64,000 nucleotides of DNA from Microvirga sp052115485 (lineage in GTDB: Bacteria; Pseudomonadota; Alphaproteobacteria; Rhizobiales; Beijerinckiaceae): the NCBI RefSeq assembly GCF_052115485.1, contig NZ_JBFRGU010000001.1, positions 620,001 to 684,000 of the forward strand, in the 5' to 3' direction. The notes beneath the pieces are model-generated. The model worked only from the letters and a program-made list of their open reading frames with translations, made no database searches and was not told the DNA's origin. The position numbers and the translations under genes are program-made. This document shows, in pieces, positions 35,105-43,885 of the stretch (the first letter of the stretch is position 1; each line of letters starts with the position of its first letter).

Positions 35105-36673
35105 TTAAAAAAGCGCGCCTTGTTCAGTCGGCGGTGTCTTCGGCTTGCCCGGTTTCGGCTTCACCTGGCCACGCCCGCCGGTCGCCTCCGCGGTGCCGTC
35201 TGCGAATTCGAGCAGCAATGCTCTGCCGTCGGTAATCGCAGCGACATCGTGCAGCGGCCGTCCATCCGCATCGCGTACGATGGCAAAGCCTCGCGCGAGG
35301 ACGGATTTGTAGTTCAAACTATCGAAGAGCTGCACCTGCGCTTCGAGGCGTGCGCGCTTACGCGCGATCTGCCCGGCAAAAGCGGGATCGAGACGTTCGG
35401 TCACGCGATGCACAAGGTCCCGTCTTTGCCCAATGCGCGTGACCTCAGTGCGAAGCAGAGCAGCGCGCGCGATGGAGAGGCGTTGCGTGATGTTTTTCAG
35501 CTTCGTATCCTGACTCTCCAGGACGCGCTTCATCGCAAGCTGCGGCCGTTCGCCGACGGCATTGAAACGCGCGCGCAGGCTTGCAATGCGTGCCGCCGGC
35601 GAGAACCGTGCGAGCTGACGCGCGAGATCGATCAACTGCGTCTCGTGTCTGCGGGCATTGCGCGACAGCGCCGGGCCGAGCTTCGCGGAGGCAAGATCGA
35701 GCTTCTGCCGCTTCGGCGCAAACAAAGCATCCGGCGTCGGCAGCGCGCGGGCGGTAGAGCGCAGCTCCGAGCGCCGACGTTCGACAAGCCGTGAAGCCGC
35801 TTCCTCGTGCCGGCGCGCCAGATCGAGAACGATGGAGATGAGTTCGGCGCGAACCGGCACCACCATTTCGGCAGCCCCCGTCGGCGTCGGCGCGCGCACG
35901 TCGGCGGCATGGTCGATCAGCGTCCAGTCGGTTTCATGTCCCACGGCCGCGACGAGCGGGATATCGCTCTCGGCAGCGGCGCGCACTACGATTTCCTCGT
36001 TGAACCCCCAAAGGTCTTCGATGGAACCGCCACCGCGTGCGACGATGAGCACGTCCGGGCGCGGAATCGGACCGCCTCTTTCCAGCGCGTTGAAACCGCG
36101 AATGGCCGCGGCCACTTCTGCTGCCGATGTCTCTCCCTGCACGCGCACCGGCCAGACCAGAACACGACGCGGGAAGCGATCTTCGAGCCTGTGCAGGATG
36201 TCACGAATGACCGCGCCGGTCGGTGACGTCACGACGCCGATCACGCGCGGCAGATAAGGCAACGCCCGTTTCCGCGCGGTCTCGAACAACCCTTCCGCCA
36301 TCAACGTGCGGCGGCGCTCTTCGAGCAGCGCCATGAGCGCGCCGACGCCAGCGGGCTCCAGCGAGTCGATGACGATCTGATAGGACGACTTGCCCGGGAA
36401 GGTCGTGATCCGCCCGGTGGCGATCACTTCCAGCCCCTCCTGAGGCTTGAACTTGAGCCGCGAAAAAGAGCCCTTCCAGATCACCGCATCGATACGGGCG
36501 TTCTGATCTTTCAGGGAAAAATACACGTGCCCGGAGGAATGCGGTCCACGATAGCCCGAAACTTCGCCACGCAGGCGCACATGGCCGAATGAATCCTCAA
36601 GCGTGCGCTTGAGGGCGCCAGCGAGATCGGAAACGGACCATTCCGGGGCATTCGAGGGGACATTGTCGGACAT
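35105..36673 (-). CDS. xseA: Exodeoxyribonuclease VII large subunit
   Basis: Catalytic subunit of exonuclease VII, which degrades single-stranded DNA. The protein has 522 residues: an N-terminal OB-fold (VRLRGEVSGYRGPHSSGHVY), the nuclease core with VVTSPTGAVIRDI, VARGGGSIEDLW and GHETDWTLIDHAADVRAPTP, and a long coiled-coil region that binds XseB. The small subunit is not in the window. It diverges from purD. Confidence 0.95.
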   Translation of the reverse strand: MSDNVPSNAPEWSVSDLAGALKRTLEDSFGHVRLRGEVSGYRGPHSSGHVYFSLKDQNARIDAVIWKGSFSRLKFKPQEGLEVIATGRITTFPGKSSYQIVIDSLEPAGVGALMALLEERRRTLMAEGLFETARKRALPYLPRVIGVVTSPTGAVIRDILHRLEDRFPRRVLVWPVRVQGETSAAEVAAAIRGFNALERGGPIPRPDVLIVARGGGSIEDLWGFNEEIVVRAAAESDIPLVAAVGHETDWTLIDHAADVRAPTPTGAAEMVVPVRAELISIVLDLARRHEEAASRLVERRRSELRSTARALPTPDALFAPKRQKLDLASAKLGPALSRNARRHETQLIDLARQLARFSPAARIASLRARFNAVGERPQLAMKRVLESQDTKLKNITQRLSIARAALLRTEVTRIGQRRDLVHRVTERLDPAFAGQIARKRARLEAQVQLFDSLNYKSVLARGFAIVRDADGRPLHDVAAITDGRALLLEFADGTAEATGGRGQVKPKPGKPKTPPTEQGALF

Positions 36674-36893
36674 TCGCGGACCCTACTCCCTGGCAACGGA
36701 GTCTGCCAAGGCTGGGAATGCGCGAATAATAAGGAGTTCTTCATCTGACATGCTCCGTACGTGCCTGCCCGGTTTGAGGGGGCCGGTCTCTCGCACCATC
36801 GCCGCCCTCCAGAAAAGGAGCCTTTCGCTCATCTCCGGGGTAGGCGAAGGCGGCTGGTGGCTATATGAGCCAAGCCACAAGGAGAGCGCGTGC

Positions 36894-38171
36894 ATGAACA
36901 TTCTTCTCATCGGCTCCGGCGGCCGCGAGCATGCCCTGGCCTGGAGCCTGTCGGCGAGCCCACTCTGCGACAAACTCTTCATCGCCCCCGGCAATCCCGG
37001 CACCGCCCAGCATGGGGAGAACGTCGCGCTCGATGTGACCGATCATGCCGCCATCATCGCCTTCTGCGGCGCCAATGCCGTCGATCTCGTGATGGTCGGA
37101 CCCGAGGCTCCCCTGGTCGCCGGTCTCGTCGACGACCTCAAAGCCGCCGGCTTCAAAGCCTTCGGGCCGAGCAGGTTTGCGGCTCAGCTTGAAGGCTCGA
37201 AGGCTTTCACGAAGGACCTGTGCGCAGAGTTCGGTATTCCCACAGCTGCTTATCGCCGCTTCACGGATCCGCTCAACGCGAAAGCCTATATCCGCGACAC
37301 CGGTGCACCCATCGTGGTGAAGGCGGACGGTCTGGCCGCAGGCAAGGGTGTCGTCGTCGCCATGTCGCTGGAAGAGGCCGAGGCCGCCATCGACATGATG
37401 TTCGGGGGCGGTTTGGGTGAAGCGGGCGCGGAGGTGGTGATCGAAGCGTTTCTTGAAGGTGAAGAGGCCAGCTTCTTCGCGCTCTGCGATGGCGCGACGG
37501 CCATCCCTTTCGGCACGGCTCAGGATCATAAGCGCGCCTTCGATGGCGACAAGGGGCCGAATACCGGCGGCATGGGAGCCTATTCGCCCGCGCCTATTCT
37601 GACGGCGGATCTCCAGGAGCGCGTGATGCGCGAGATCATCGCGCCCACACTCAAAGGAATGGAAGCGCGTGGCATGCCCTATACGGGCATTCTCTATGCA
37701 GGCCTCATGCTGACGAAGGATGGCCCGCAACTGATCGAATACAACGCGCGCTTCGGCGACCCGGAAACACAGGTGCTCCTGCCACGCCTCAAATCGGATC
37801 TCGTCACGGCCCTTCTGGCCGCCTGCGACGGCGTACTGAATACGATTTCTCTGCGCTGGTCGGAGGAGGCGGCCCTGACGATCGTGATGGCCGCGAAGGG
37901 CTATCCCGGCGCGTTCGAAAAGGGTTCGGAAATTCGCGACATCGACCAGGCCGAGGCACTGGAGAACGTGATCGTTTTCCATGCGGGCACGAAGCAGGAT
38001 GGCACGCGCATTCTCGCGAATGGCGGACGTGTGCTGAACGTCACGGCGCTCGGCCACACCATCGCGGAGGCACAGTCCCGCGCTTATGAGGCGGTCTCCA
38101 AGATCGATTGGCCGGAAGGCTTCTGCCGCAGCGATATCGGCTGGCGTGAAGCGTCGCGCGAGTGGAGCTAG
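36894..38171 (+). CDS. purD: Phosphoribosylamine-glycine ligase
   Basis: This ATP-grasp enzyme performs the second step of purine synthesis. The 425-residue product starts MNILLIGSGGREHALAWSL; GPEAPLVAGL, VVKADGLAAGKGV and NTGGMGAYSPAP are clear GARS motifs. ATG 36894 has AAGGAGAG about 8 bases upstream, which fixes the start against the longer open frame. It converges on the RTX protein gene at 38193. Confidence 0.96.
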   Translation: MNILLIGSGGREHALAWSLSASPLCDKLFIAPGNPGTAQHGENVALDVTDHAAIIAFCGANAVDLVMVGPEAPLVAGLVDDLKAAGFKAFGPSRFAAQLEGSKAFTKDLCAEFGIPTAAYRRFTDPLNAKAYIRDTGAPIVVKADGLAAGKGVVVAMSLEEAEAAIDMMFGGGLGEAGAEVVIEAFLEGEEASFFALCDGATAIPFGTAQDHKRAFDGDKGPNTGGMGAYSPAPILTADLQERVMREIIAPTLKGMEARGMPYTGILYAGLMLTKDGPQLIEYNARFGDPETQVLLPRLKSDLVTALLAACDGVLNTISLRWSEEAALTIVMAAKGYPGAFEKGSEIRDIDQAEALENVIVFHAGTKQDGTRILANGGRVLNVTALGHTIAEAQSRAYEAVSKIDWPEGFCRSDIGWREASREWS

Positions 38172-38192
38172 CCCCGGCCTCGCTTGGCCGCG

Positions 38193-40205
38193 TCAGATGA
38201 TCATGAACTCAGCAGCGGTCATCTTCAAATTCTTCGGCAACACGGCGATCGCGATCGCCTTGCCTGCACCCGAGCCATCGGCGTCATAGGACAGCACACC
38301 GGTCTTCTTGTTGTAGGTCAGGTAATCGTTCGGGTCATTGGCCGTCTCGCCCACGGTGAAGAATGCCTTCTTGAGCTTGCCGGTCTTCAGGATCGTACCT
38401 TTGCCGAGACTCTTGAAGACGGCGTTATCGAGATAGATGCTGTCGTCCTTCACCACGTAGTCGGTCATCTTGTCGAAGTTGGTCTTCCTGTTCGGCTTGG
38501 TGTCGAACACGAAGATGTCCTTACCCATGTCGCCAGTCAGCACGTCATTGCCGAGGCCGCCCCAAAGCTGATCGTCGCCAGCAAATCCCTTGAGCGTGTC
38601 GTTGCCCGCAGCGCCTTTAAGGACATTGGCGAACGCGTCACCGGTGAGCGCATCCTTGCCGGAATCGCCAGTGAGCGTGTCTGAGAGCGTCGTCTCGCGA
38701 TTCATCTGGCCCGACGTGAGATCGACCCGGTAGGGTACGACCCAGGTCTGCGCGCCCTCTTTGACCGTTACAGTGGCGGCCTTGGGCCCCGTCGTGGCAT
38801 AGACATGGGAAAAGGCAGCGTTGCCACCCGTGGGCGTCACGGTGTTGATGGTCCCATCGCCCCAGGCGATGCTGAAGGAGGCGGCCGCGCGGACGCTGAC
38901 GGCCAGCTCAACAAAGCGATTTTCGGCGACCGCAGCCGCGTGATCCCGAAGCAAGGTATCTACACGGAAAACGTCATAGAAGCCGTTGGTGTCGCCGGCA
39001 ACGAGGTTGTCAGCGACGCTTTCGAACAGGATATAGCGCCCGTCGGCGCTGATCTGAGGGCTGGAACTGCCACCATTGATTTGCGACCCGTCGGCGGCGG
39101 CAGATATGCGGATCACAGCCCCGGTCACAAGGTCCTTGCGGAAAATGTCTCTCTCGCCGTTGGTGTCGCCGGTCACCAGATTGGTCGCGTCGCTTTCGAA
39201 AAGGACATAGCGCCCGTCGGTACTAATCTGAAGGTTGTAACTCCCGCCGTTGGCTTGCGCCCCGTCGGCGGCGGTAGAGACACGGATGATCTCCCCGGTC
39301 AGAAGATCCTTGCGGAACAGGTCAGGGACGCCGTTGGTGTCGTCAGTCACCAGATTGGCCGCGTCGCTTTCGAAAAGGGCATAGCGCCCGTCGGCACTGA
39401 TCTGAGGGTTGTAACTGTCGCCGCTGGCTTGCGCCCCGCCGGCGGCGGTGGAAACCCGGACGATCGCCCCGGTCACAAGATCCTTGTGGAAAACGTCAGA
39501 CACGCCGTTGGTGTCGTCGGTCACCAGATTGGCCGCGCCGCTTTCGAAAAGGGCATAGCGCCCGTCGGTACTGATTTGAGGGTTGTAACTGTGGCCGCTG
39601 GCTTGCGTCCCGTCAGCGGCGGTGGAGACACGGATGATCGCCCCGGTCACAAGGTCCTTGCGGAAAATGTCAGCGACGCCGTTAGTGTCGCCGGCGACGA
39701 GATTGTTGGCCGAACTCCTGAACAGAACATAGCGCCCGTCGGCGGTTATCTGGGCATCACGAACGGAATTGTTGGCTTGCGTCCCGTCGGCAGCGATGGA
39801 GACACGGATGATCGCCCCGGTCACAAGGTCCTTGCGAAAAATGTCAGCGACGCCGTTGGTGTCGCCGGCGACGAGATTGTTTGCGAAGCTCGTGAATAGG
39901 GCATAGCGTCCATCGACGCTGATCTGGGCACCATAGCTATAGCCTCTGGCTTGCGTCCCGTCGGCGGCGGTGGAGACACGGATGGTCGCCCCGGTCAACA
40001 GATCCTTGCGGAAAATGTCTCCCGTGTCGTTGGTATCGTCGGCAACCAGATCGGCCGCTTCGCTTTCGAACAGGGCATAACGCCCGTCGGCGCTGATCTG
40101 AGAGCCGTAACTGTCGCCGCTGGGCGCCCCGTTGGCCGCGATGGAGACCCGTGTGACGATGTCCGAGCTGGTCGGACGGCTAAAAGAGAGACCTAACGTC
40201 GGCAT
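38193..40205 (-). CDS. RTX-type secreted protein with seven 58-residue propeller repeats
   Basis: A predicted extracellular protein of 670 residues. Residues 17-422 are seven near-identical repeats of 58 residues, each with the core SADGRYALFES and NLVAGDTNGVADIFRKDL; this PD40/TolB-like pattern and the number seven suggest one closed beta-propeller. A PKD-like region follows (about 430-505), then degenerate RTX nonapeptides (GNDTLKG, GDDQLWGG, GNDVLTGD; about 512-560) that should bind calcium, and the 111-residue tail ending EFMII. There is no N-terminal signal peptide, consistent with type I secretion by the C-terminus. The biological role is unknown. Confidence 0.87.
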   Translation of the reverse strand: MPTLGLSFSRPTSSDIVTRVSIAANGAPSGDSYGSQISADGRYALFESEAADLVADDTNDTGDIFRKDLLTGATIRVSTAADGTQARGYSYGAQISVDGRYALFTSFANNLVAGDTNGVADIFRKDLVTGAIIRVSIAADGTQANNSVRDAQITADGRYVLFRSSANNLVAGDTNGVADIFRKDLVTGAIIRVSTAADGTQASGHSYNPQISTDGRYALFESGAANLVTDDTNGVSDVFHKDLVTGAIVRVSTAAGGAQASGDSYNPQISADGRYALFESDAANLVTDDTNGVPDLFRKDLLTGEIIRVSTAADGAQANGGSYNLQISTDGRYVLFESDATNLVTGDTNGERDIFRKDLVTGAVIRISAAADGSQINGGSSSPQISADGRYILFESVADNLVAGDTNGFYDVFRVDTLLRDHAAAVAENRFVELAVSVRAAASFSIAWGDGTINTVTPTGGNAAFSHVYATTGPKAATVTVKEGAQTWVVPYRVDLTSGQMNRETTLSDTLTGDSGKDALTGDAFANVLKGAAGNDTLKGFAGDDQLWGGLGNDVLTGDMGKDIFVFDTKPNRKTNFDKMTDYVVKDDSIYLDNAVFKSLGKGTILKTGKLKKAFFTVGETANDPNDYLTYNKKTGVLSYDADGSGAGKAIAIAVLPKNLKMTAAEFMII
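38940..40157 (-). repeat. Seven tandem 174-bp coding repeats
   Basis: In-frame tandem repeats within the RTX protein gene, 7 units of 174 bases. Some neighbours (units 2 and 3, and 4 and 5) are very similar, so the array probably grew by recent duplication and could vary in copy number between strains. Confidence 0.85.
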
Positions 40206-40363
40206 GAGGCTTTCCGATCAATTTCCGATCAGAAGTATTTGACGCACTGTAAAATGTTATCTAGTTCCGGAATCCTAAATTTTCCCTATTTTCAAAGTTC
40301 TGCTGGGATCCGCGACAGCGCCACGGAGAACGGGAGCGGGGCTGACGGACGCTCCCTCGCCCC

Positions 40364-40438
40364 TAGAGTTTGATCGTTTCAGATTGAAACGTGATCAAAA
40401 GATTCCGCATGATCCGCTTGTTCTGATAATGCTCTAGA
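40364..40438. repeat. Palindromic repeat, module 2 plus shortened module 1
   Basis: Module 2 (40364-40402) begins TAGAGTTTGATCGTTTCAG and pairs with GAAACGTGATCAAA. A shortened module 1 (40408-40438) reads GCATGATCCGCTTGTTCTG followed by ATAATGCTCTAG; it has lost the central ACCGGTTTCC. It lies between the RTX gene and the hydrolase gene. Confidence 0.8.
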
Positions 40439-40472
40439 TGATGGAAGGTGACCCTCATCAGGCTGATACCAG

Positions 40473-41381
40473 ATGACCGACGATCTCTTCCCCGGCTTCG
40501 AGTCCCATTGGATTAACACCGAGATCGGTCGCATCTTCGCGCGCTCGAAAGGCAATGGCCCGCCGCTCGTGCTGCTGCACGGTTTCCCTGAAACGCATGT
40601 GATGTGGCATCATCTCGCGCCCGCGCTCGCCGAGACGCATAGCGTCGTGTGCATGGATCTGCGCGGCTATGGCTGGTCATCCGCACCCAAGGGCGACACG
40701 GAGCACGTGACCTATTCAAAGCGCGCCATGGGACGCGATGTCATCTCCGTCATGGAAGCGCTCGGCCACGTTCGCTTCGCAATGGTGGGGCACGATCGCG
40801 GAGCACGGGTGGCGTACAGGTTAGCGCTCGATCACCCCGGCCGCGTGGAACGCCTTTCGCTTCTCGACATTCTGCCCACTTTCCACATGTGGGCGCAGAT
40901 GAAAGCCGGAAAGATTCCGGCGGCCCATTGGGGATTTCTGTCGGAGCCCTATCCGAAACCCGAGCAGGAAATCGGTCGCGATCCCCTGCCCTATTTCGAG
41001 GGGCTTCTGAAAAGCTGGTCGGCGCCGGGTGATCTCAGCGCCTTCGATCCTCGCGCGCTCACATCTTATCGGTACAGCTGCAACGAGCCTTCCCGCATTC
41101 ACGCCTTCTGCGAGGATTACCGGGCCGGAGCGACCCGCGACATCGAGGCGGACGAGGCGGATCTGGCAGCAAAGAAAACGATCCAGTGTCCGGTGCAGTT
41201 GATCTGGAGCGACTTCTACCTGGTCAGCGGCCCCGTCGGCCATGAGCAGCATCCGCTCGACATCTGGCGGCACAGCTTCTCCCCGAAGATTACGGGTGTC
41301 GGTATCTCCTCAGGCCATTTCGTGGCGGAGGAGAATCCGGGTGCGACGCTCGCGGCCTTGCAGGAGTTTTTGGCGGCTTAA
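40473..41381 (+). CDS. Alpha/beta hydrolase resembling fluoroacetate dehalogenase
   Basis: A cytoplasmic alpha/beta-hydrolase of 302 residues. The residues that define fluoroacetate dehalogenases are all present: nucleophile Asp108 with Arg109 and Arg112 (GHDRGARVAYR), His152-Trp153 (AHWGF), Tyr216 (EDYRAG), Asp132 (LLDILPT) and the catalytic His282 (SGHFVAEENP). The oxyanion region is LHGFPETHVMWH. From family knowledge, the Arg pair binds the carboxylate and His/Trp/Tyr form the halide pocket. The gene seems to stand alone. Hydrolysis of another small halo-acid or ester is possible. Confidence 0.87.
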   Translation: MTDDLFPGFESHWINTEIGRIFARSKGNGPPLVLLHGFPETHVMWHHLAPALAETHSVVCMDLRGYGWSSAPKGDTEHVTYSKRAMGRDVISVMEALGHVRFAMVGHDRGARVAYRLALDHPGRVERLSLLDILPTFHMWAQMKAGKIPAAHWGFLSEPYPKPEQEIGRDPLPYFEGLLKSWSAPGDLSAFDPRALTSYRYSCNEPSRIHAFCEDYRAGATRDIEADEADLAAKKTIQCPVQLIWSDFYLVSGPVGHEQHPLDIWRHSFSPKITGVGISSGHFVAEENPGATLAALQEFLAA

Positions 41382-41382
41382 A

Positions 41383-41427
41383 GCGTGATCAGAACAAGCG
41401 GAACCCGGTTGTTCGCCGGGATCATGC
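41383..41427. repeat. Palindromic repeat, module 1
   Basis: GCGTGATCAGAACAAGCGG at the left, CGGTTGTTCGCC in the middle and GGGATCATGC at the right. It begins 2 bases after the stop codon of the hydrolase gene. Confidence 0.88.
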
Positions 41428-41520
41428 AAATTGGTGACAGTTACGGCTCCTGTGCGGCGCAGCACTTGAATATTGCCGTAAAATTGGCGAATGTAATGTC
41501 GTAACGTTATAGAGGTCGCC

Positions 41521-43209
41521 ATGCCTACCCTGCCCCATTTTATCAATTTGTCCACCTTCGGATCGAGCAGTGACATCACCACCTTTGCGGACGGGAATTT
41601 TCTTGTCGCGTGGACGACCTTCGACGCCCAAGGAGACGGCTATGTCTACACGGCTGTCTTCAAGCCTGACGGAACGGTTCTACGCCCGGCAACCCTGCTC
41701 ACGAAGGCGGTCTATACCAGCATCGGGCCGGTACAAGCTGCGGCCCTGTCCGACGGGCGGGCGGTGATAACCTGGTATAAATCGCCACCCGACAACCAGC
41801 CTGCGGTCTTGGAGGCGCAGATTCTGAACGGGAGTTACAATCCGGTCGGAAGCATCTTCACCGTGAGCCACAGCAGTGTTAGCGGGCTGGAGTTAGTGGA
41901 TGTTCGCGCGTCCACGGAAGGCAAGTTTGCCGTTTTGTACAAAGGGACGTTCGAAGAAACCGGCTATCTCTTCAAAGAGATCGTCGCCCCTTCCAGCAAT
42001 TCCTGGACCCCTGATCCATCTTATGTTCATGATTTTCCAAATGACGAGCGTGCAGCCACGGCGTCCCTCCCCAATGGAAATGAAGTTATCGTCTGGGCGG
42101 TTGACGGAGCCATCGGCGGTCAGGTGGCTAATATAACAGAAGACGGAAACCGCCCTGTATGGTCACTTGGCACGACCAATCTGACATCGGAAGTCCATCC
42201 CGGCATCGCTACCCTCGGAAACGGCAAGTTCGTCGCCGTGTGGGCTGACGTGGTTAACAGCCTATCGGTGTTCAACGCCCAAGTCTTCGACATTAATAAT
42301 GCAAACGGACAGGCGACCGCATCCGGCGCCCCGATACAGTTCTCCAGGCCTGCCGGCACAGTGTCCGGAAACCCAGAGATCACGCCTCTCGCGGGCGGCG
42401 GCTTCGCCCTTGCGGTTGAAGTGAAGATCAACGAACAAGACGACGACGTTTACATCGCAGCCTGCGGGGCGAACGGAGCCATCATTCAGGACACTGTCTC
42501 TGTCGGTTCTTCGACAGCAGGTAACCAACATAGCCCGGAGATCATCCCTCTTCCCAATGGGACATTCGTGGTCACCTGGAACCATAACGACGATCAGGGC
42601 CTGAACATCAAAACGGAAATCTTCGGCGTCGCGGGCACCGTGCCCTACAACCCGACAGATCCGACCACTCCGACGATTCCTGTCTGGACCCCGACCGGCG
42701 GAAACGACACCCATGTGGGCGGCGATCAGAACGATTTCTTCGACGGGCTCGACGGCAACGATTACCTTGACGGAGCCGGAGGCAACGACTGGCTCACGGG
42801 CGGAGTCGGCAACGACACGCTTCTGGGTGGAGAGGGCAACGACAGCCTCGCCGGAGGCCTTGGAAAGGATTACCTCAAAGGCGGCAACGGGCAAGACTTC
42901 TTCCTGTTTAACGCTCCGATCGCCAAGAAGAAGAATACGAACATCGACAAGATCGTCGATTTCAAGCCGGTGGACGACACGCTCTCGCTGAGTAAAACCG
43001 TCTTCAAGAAACTGAAGAGCGGCACGCTGAAGAAGGACGCCTTCTACACCGGCACCAAGGCGCATGATGCATCCGACCGGATCATCTACAACAAGACGAA
43101 CGGCAAGCTGTACTACGACGAGGATGGCATCGGCACGAAACAGGCGATCCAGTTCGCCACCCTCAACACCAAGCTGAAGGTCACCCACAAAGACTTCTTC
43201 GTGATGTGA
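41521..43209 (+). CDS. RTX-type secreted protein with seven predicted propeller blades
   Basis: A predicted extracellular protein of 562 residues. Seven spaced motifs of the pattern L-x-[DN]-G-x-F-V-V-x-W occur in the first 390 residues (for example FADGNFLVAW, LSDGRAVITW, LGNGKFVAVW, LPNGTFVVTW), about 45-60 residues apart, which suggests a seven-bladed propeller. RTX nonapeptides follow (GNDYLDGAGGNDWLTGG and GNDTLLGGEGND; about residues 396-456) and then the tail of about 106 residues ending KDFFVM. There is no signal peptide, so type I secretion is likely. GAGG lies upstream of ATG 41521. The role is unknown. Confidence 0.87.
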   Translation: MPTLPHFINLSTFGSSSDITTFADGNFLVAWTTFDAQGDGYVYTAVFKPDGTVLRPATLLTKAVYTSIGPVQAAALSDGRAVITWYKSPPDNQPAVLEAQILNGSYNPVGSIFTVSHSSVSGLELVDVRASTEGKFAVLYKGTFEETGYLFKEIVAPSSNSWTPDPSYVHDFPNDERAATASLPNGNEVIVWAVDGAIGGQVANITEDGNRPVWSLGTTNLTSEVHPGIATLGNGKFVAVWADVVNSLSVFNAQVFDINNANGQATASGAPIQFSRPAGTVSGNPEITPLAGGGFALAVEVKINEQDDDVYIAACGANGAIIQDTVSVGSSTAGNQHSPEIIPLPNGTFVVTWNHNDDQGLNIKTEIFGVAGTVPYNPTDPTTPTIPVWTPTGGNDTHVGGDQNDFFDGLDGNDYLDGAGGNDWLTGGVGNDTLLGGEGNDSLAGGLGKDYLKGGNGQDFFLFNAPIAKKKNTNIDKIVDFKPVDDTLSLSKTVFKKLKSGTLKKDAFYTGTKAHDASDRIIYNKTNGKLYYDEDGIGTKQAIQFATLNTKLKVTHKDFFVM

Positions 43210-43228
43210 GGACGAAGCGGATCGGAGT

Positions 43229-43386
43229 GTAATCGGAACAGGTGGAAACCGGTTGTTCGCCCCGATCATGCGGCATCGAAGAATGAGAGCTTGATCATGT
43301 TTCAAAGAGACATGATCAAGCTCTGGCCTTTTGGACTCGCATGATCCGAGCGAACAACCGGTTTCCACTTGTTCTGATATGCTCTA
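43229..43386. repeat. Composite palindromic repeat (module 1, module 2, inverted module 1)
   Basis: Three elements in a row: module 1 (43229-43271, with GGTGGAAACCGGTTGTTCGCC), module 2 (43287-43323, GAGCTTGATCATG / CATGATCAAGCTC) and a module 1 in opposite orientation (43339-43382, GCGAACAACCGGTTTCCACTT). The whole block is a large palindrome between the RTX gene and tadA; its TCTAG edge (43382-43386) supplies the tadA stop codon. Confidence 0.92.
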
Positions 43387-43845
43387 GCGGCGCTCCTCGA
43401 AGAACGCCCGCAGGAGATCGGCGGCCTCGCCTTCCCTGATCCCCCCATAAACCTCCGGTGCATGGTGGCACGTGGACTGCTGGAAGAAGCGCACACCGTT
43501 TTCCACGCCGCCGCCTTTCGGGTCGTAAGCCGCGAAATAGACCCGGCGGATGCGGGCGAACGAGATCGCCGCTGCACACATGGTGCAGGGCTCCAGCGTC
43601 ACATAGAGATCGCAGCCGGTCAGCCGCTCGTCGTCGAGCGCCTCGCAGGCGCGGCGGATGGCGAGCATTTCCGCATGCGCCGAAGGGTCGTTGAGTTCAC
43701 GCGGACGGTTTCCGTCGGCGGCGATCAGACGGCCATCCTTCACGATGGCAGCTCCAACCGGCACCTCGCCTCGGGCTGCGGCAGCGCGGGCCTGATCGAA
43801 GGCGACCGCCATTGGATCGAACTTGGTGGGACCGGCGTTGTGCAT
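43384..43845 (-). CDS. tadA: tRNA-specific adenosine deaminase
   Basis: This enzyme deaminates A34 of tRNA-Arg(ACG) to inosine. The 153-residue product has the zinc motif HAE (His57, Glu59) and PCTMC (Cys87, Cys90). The stop codon is provided by the adjoining palindromic repeat. It diverges from the pseudouridine synthase gene, with start codons only about 40 bases apart. Confidence 0.95.
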   Translation of the reverse strand: MHNAGPTKFDPMAVAFDQARAAAARGEVPVGAAIVKDGRLIAADGNRPRELNDPSAHAEMLAIRRACEALDDERLTGCDLYVTLEPCTMCAAAISFARIRRVYFAAYDPKGGGVENGVRFFQQSTCHHAPEVYGGIREGEAADLLRAFFEERR

Positions 43846-43885
43846 GGGCCTCGCTTCTCTTGCTTTCCTCTGCTATCAGGCCTGC

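Noticed and set aside
38940..40157. Possible CRISPR-like array
   Set aside because: The periodic sequence is an in-frame 174-base coding repeat without short conserved repeats and variable spacers.
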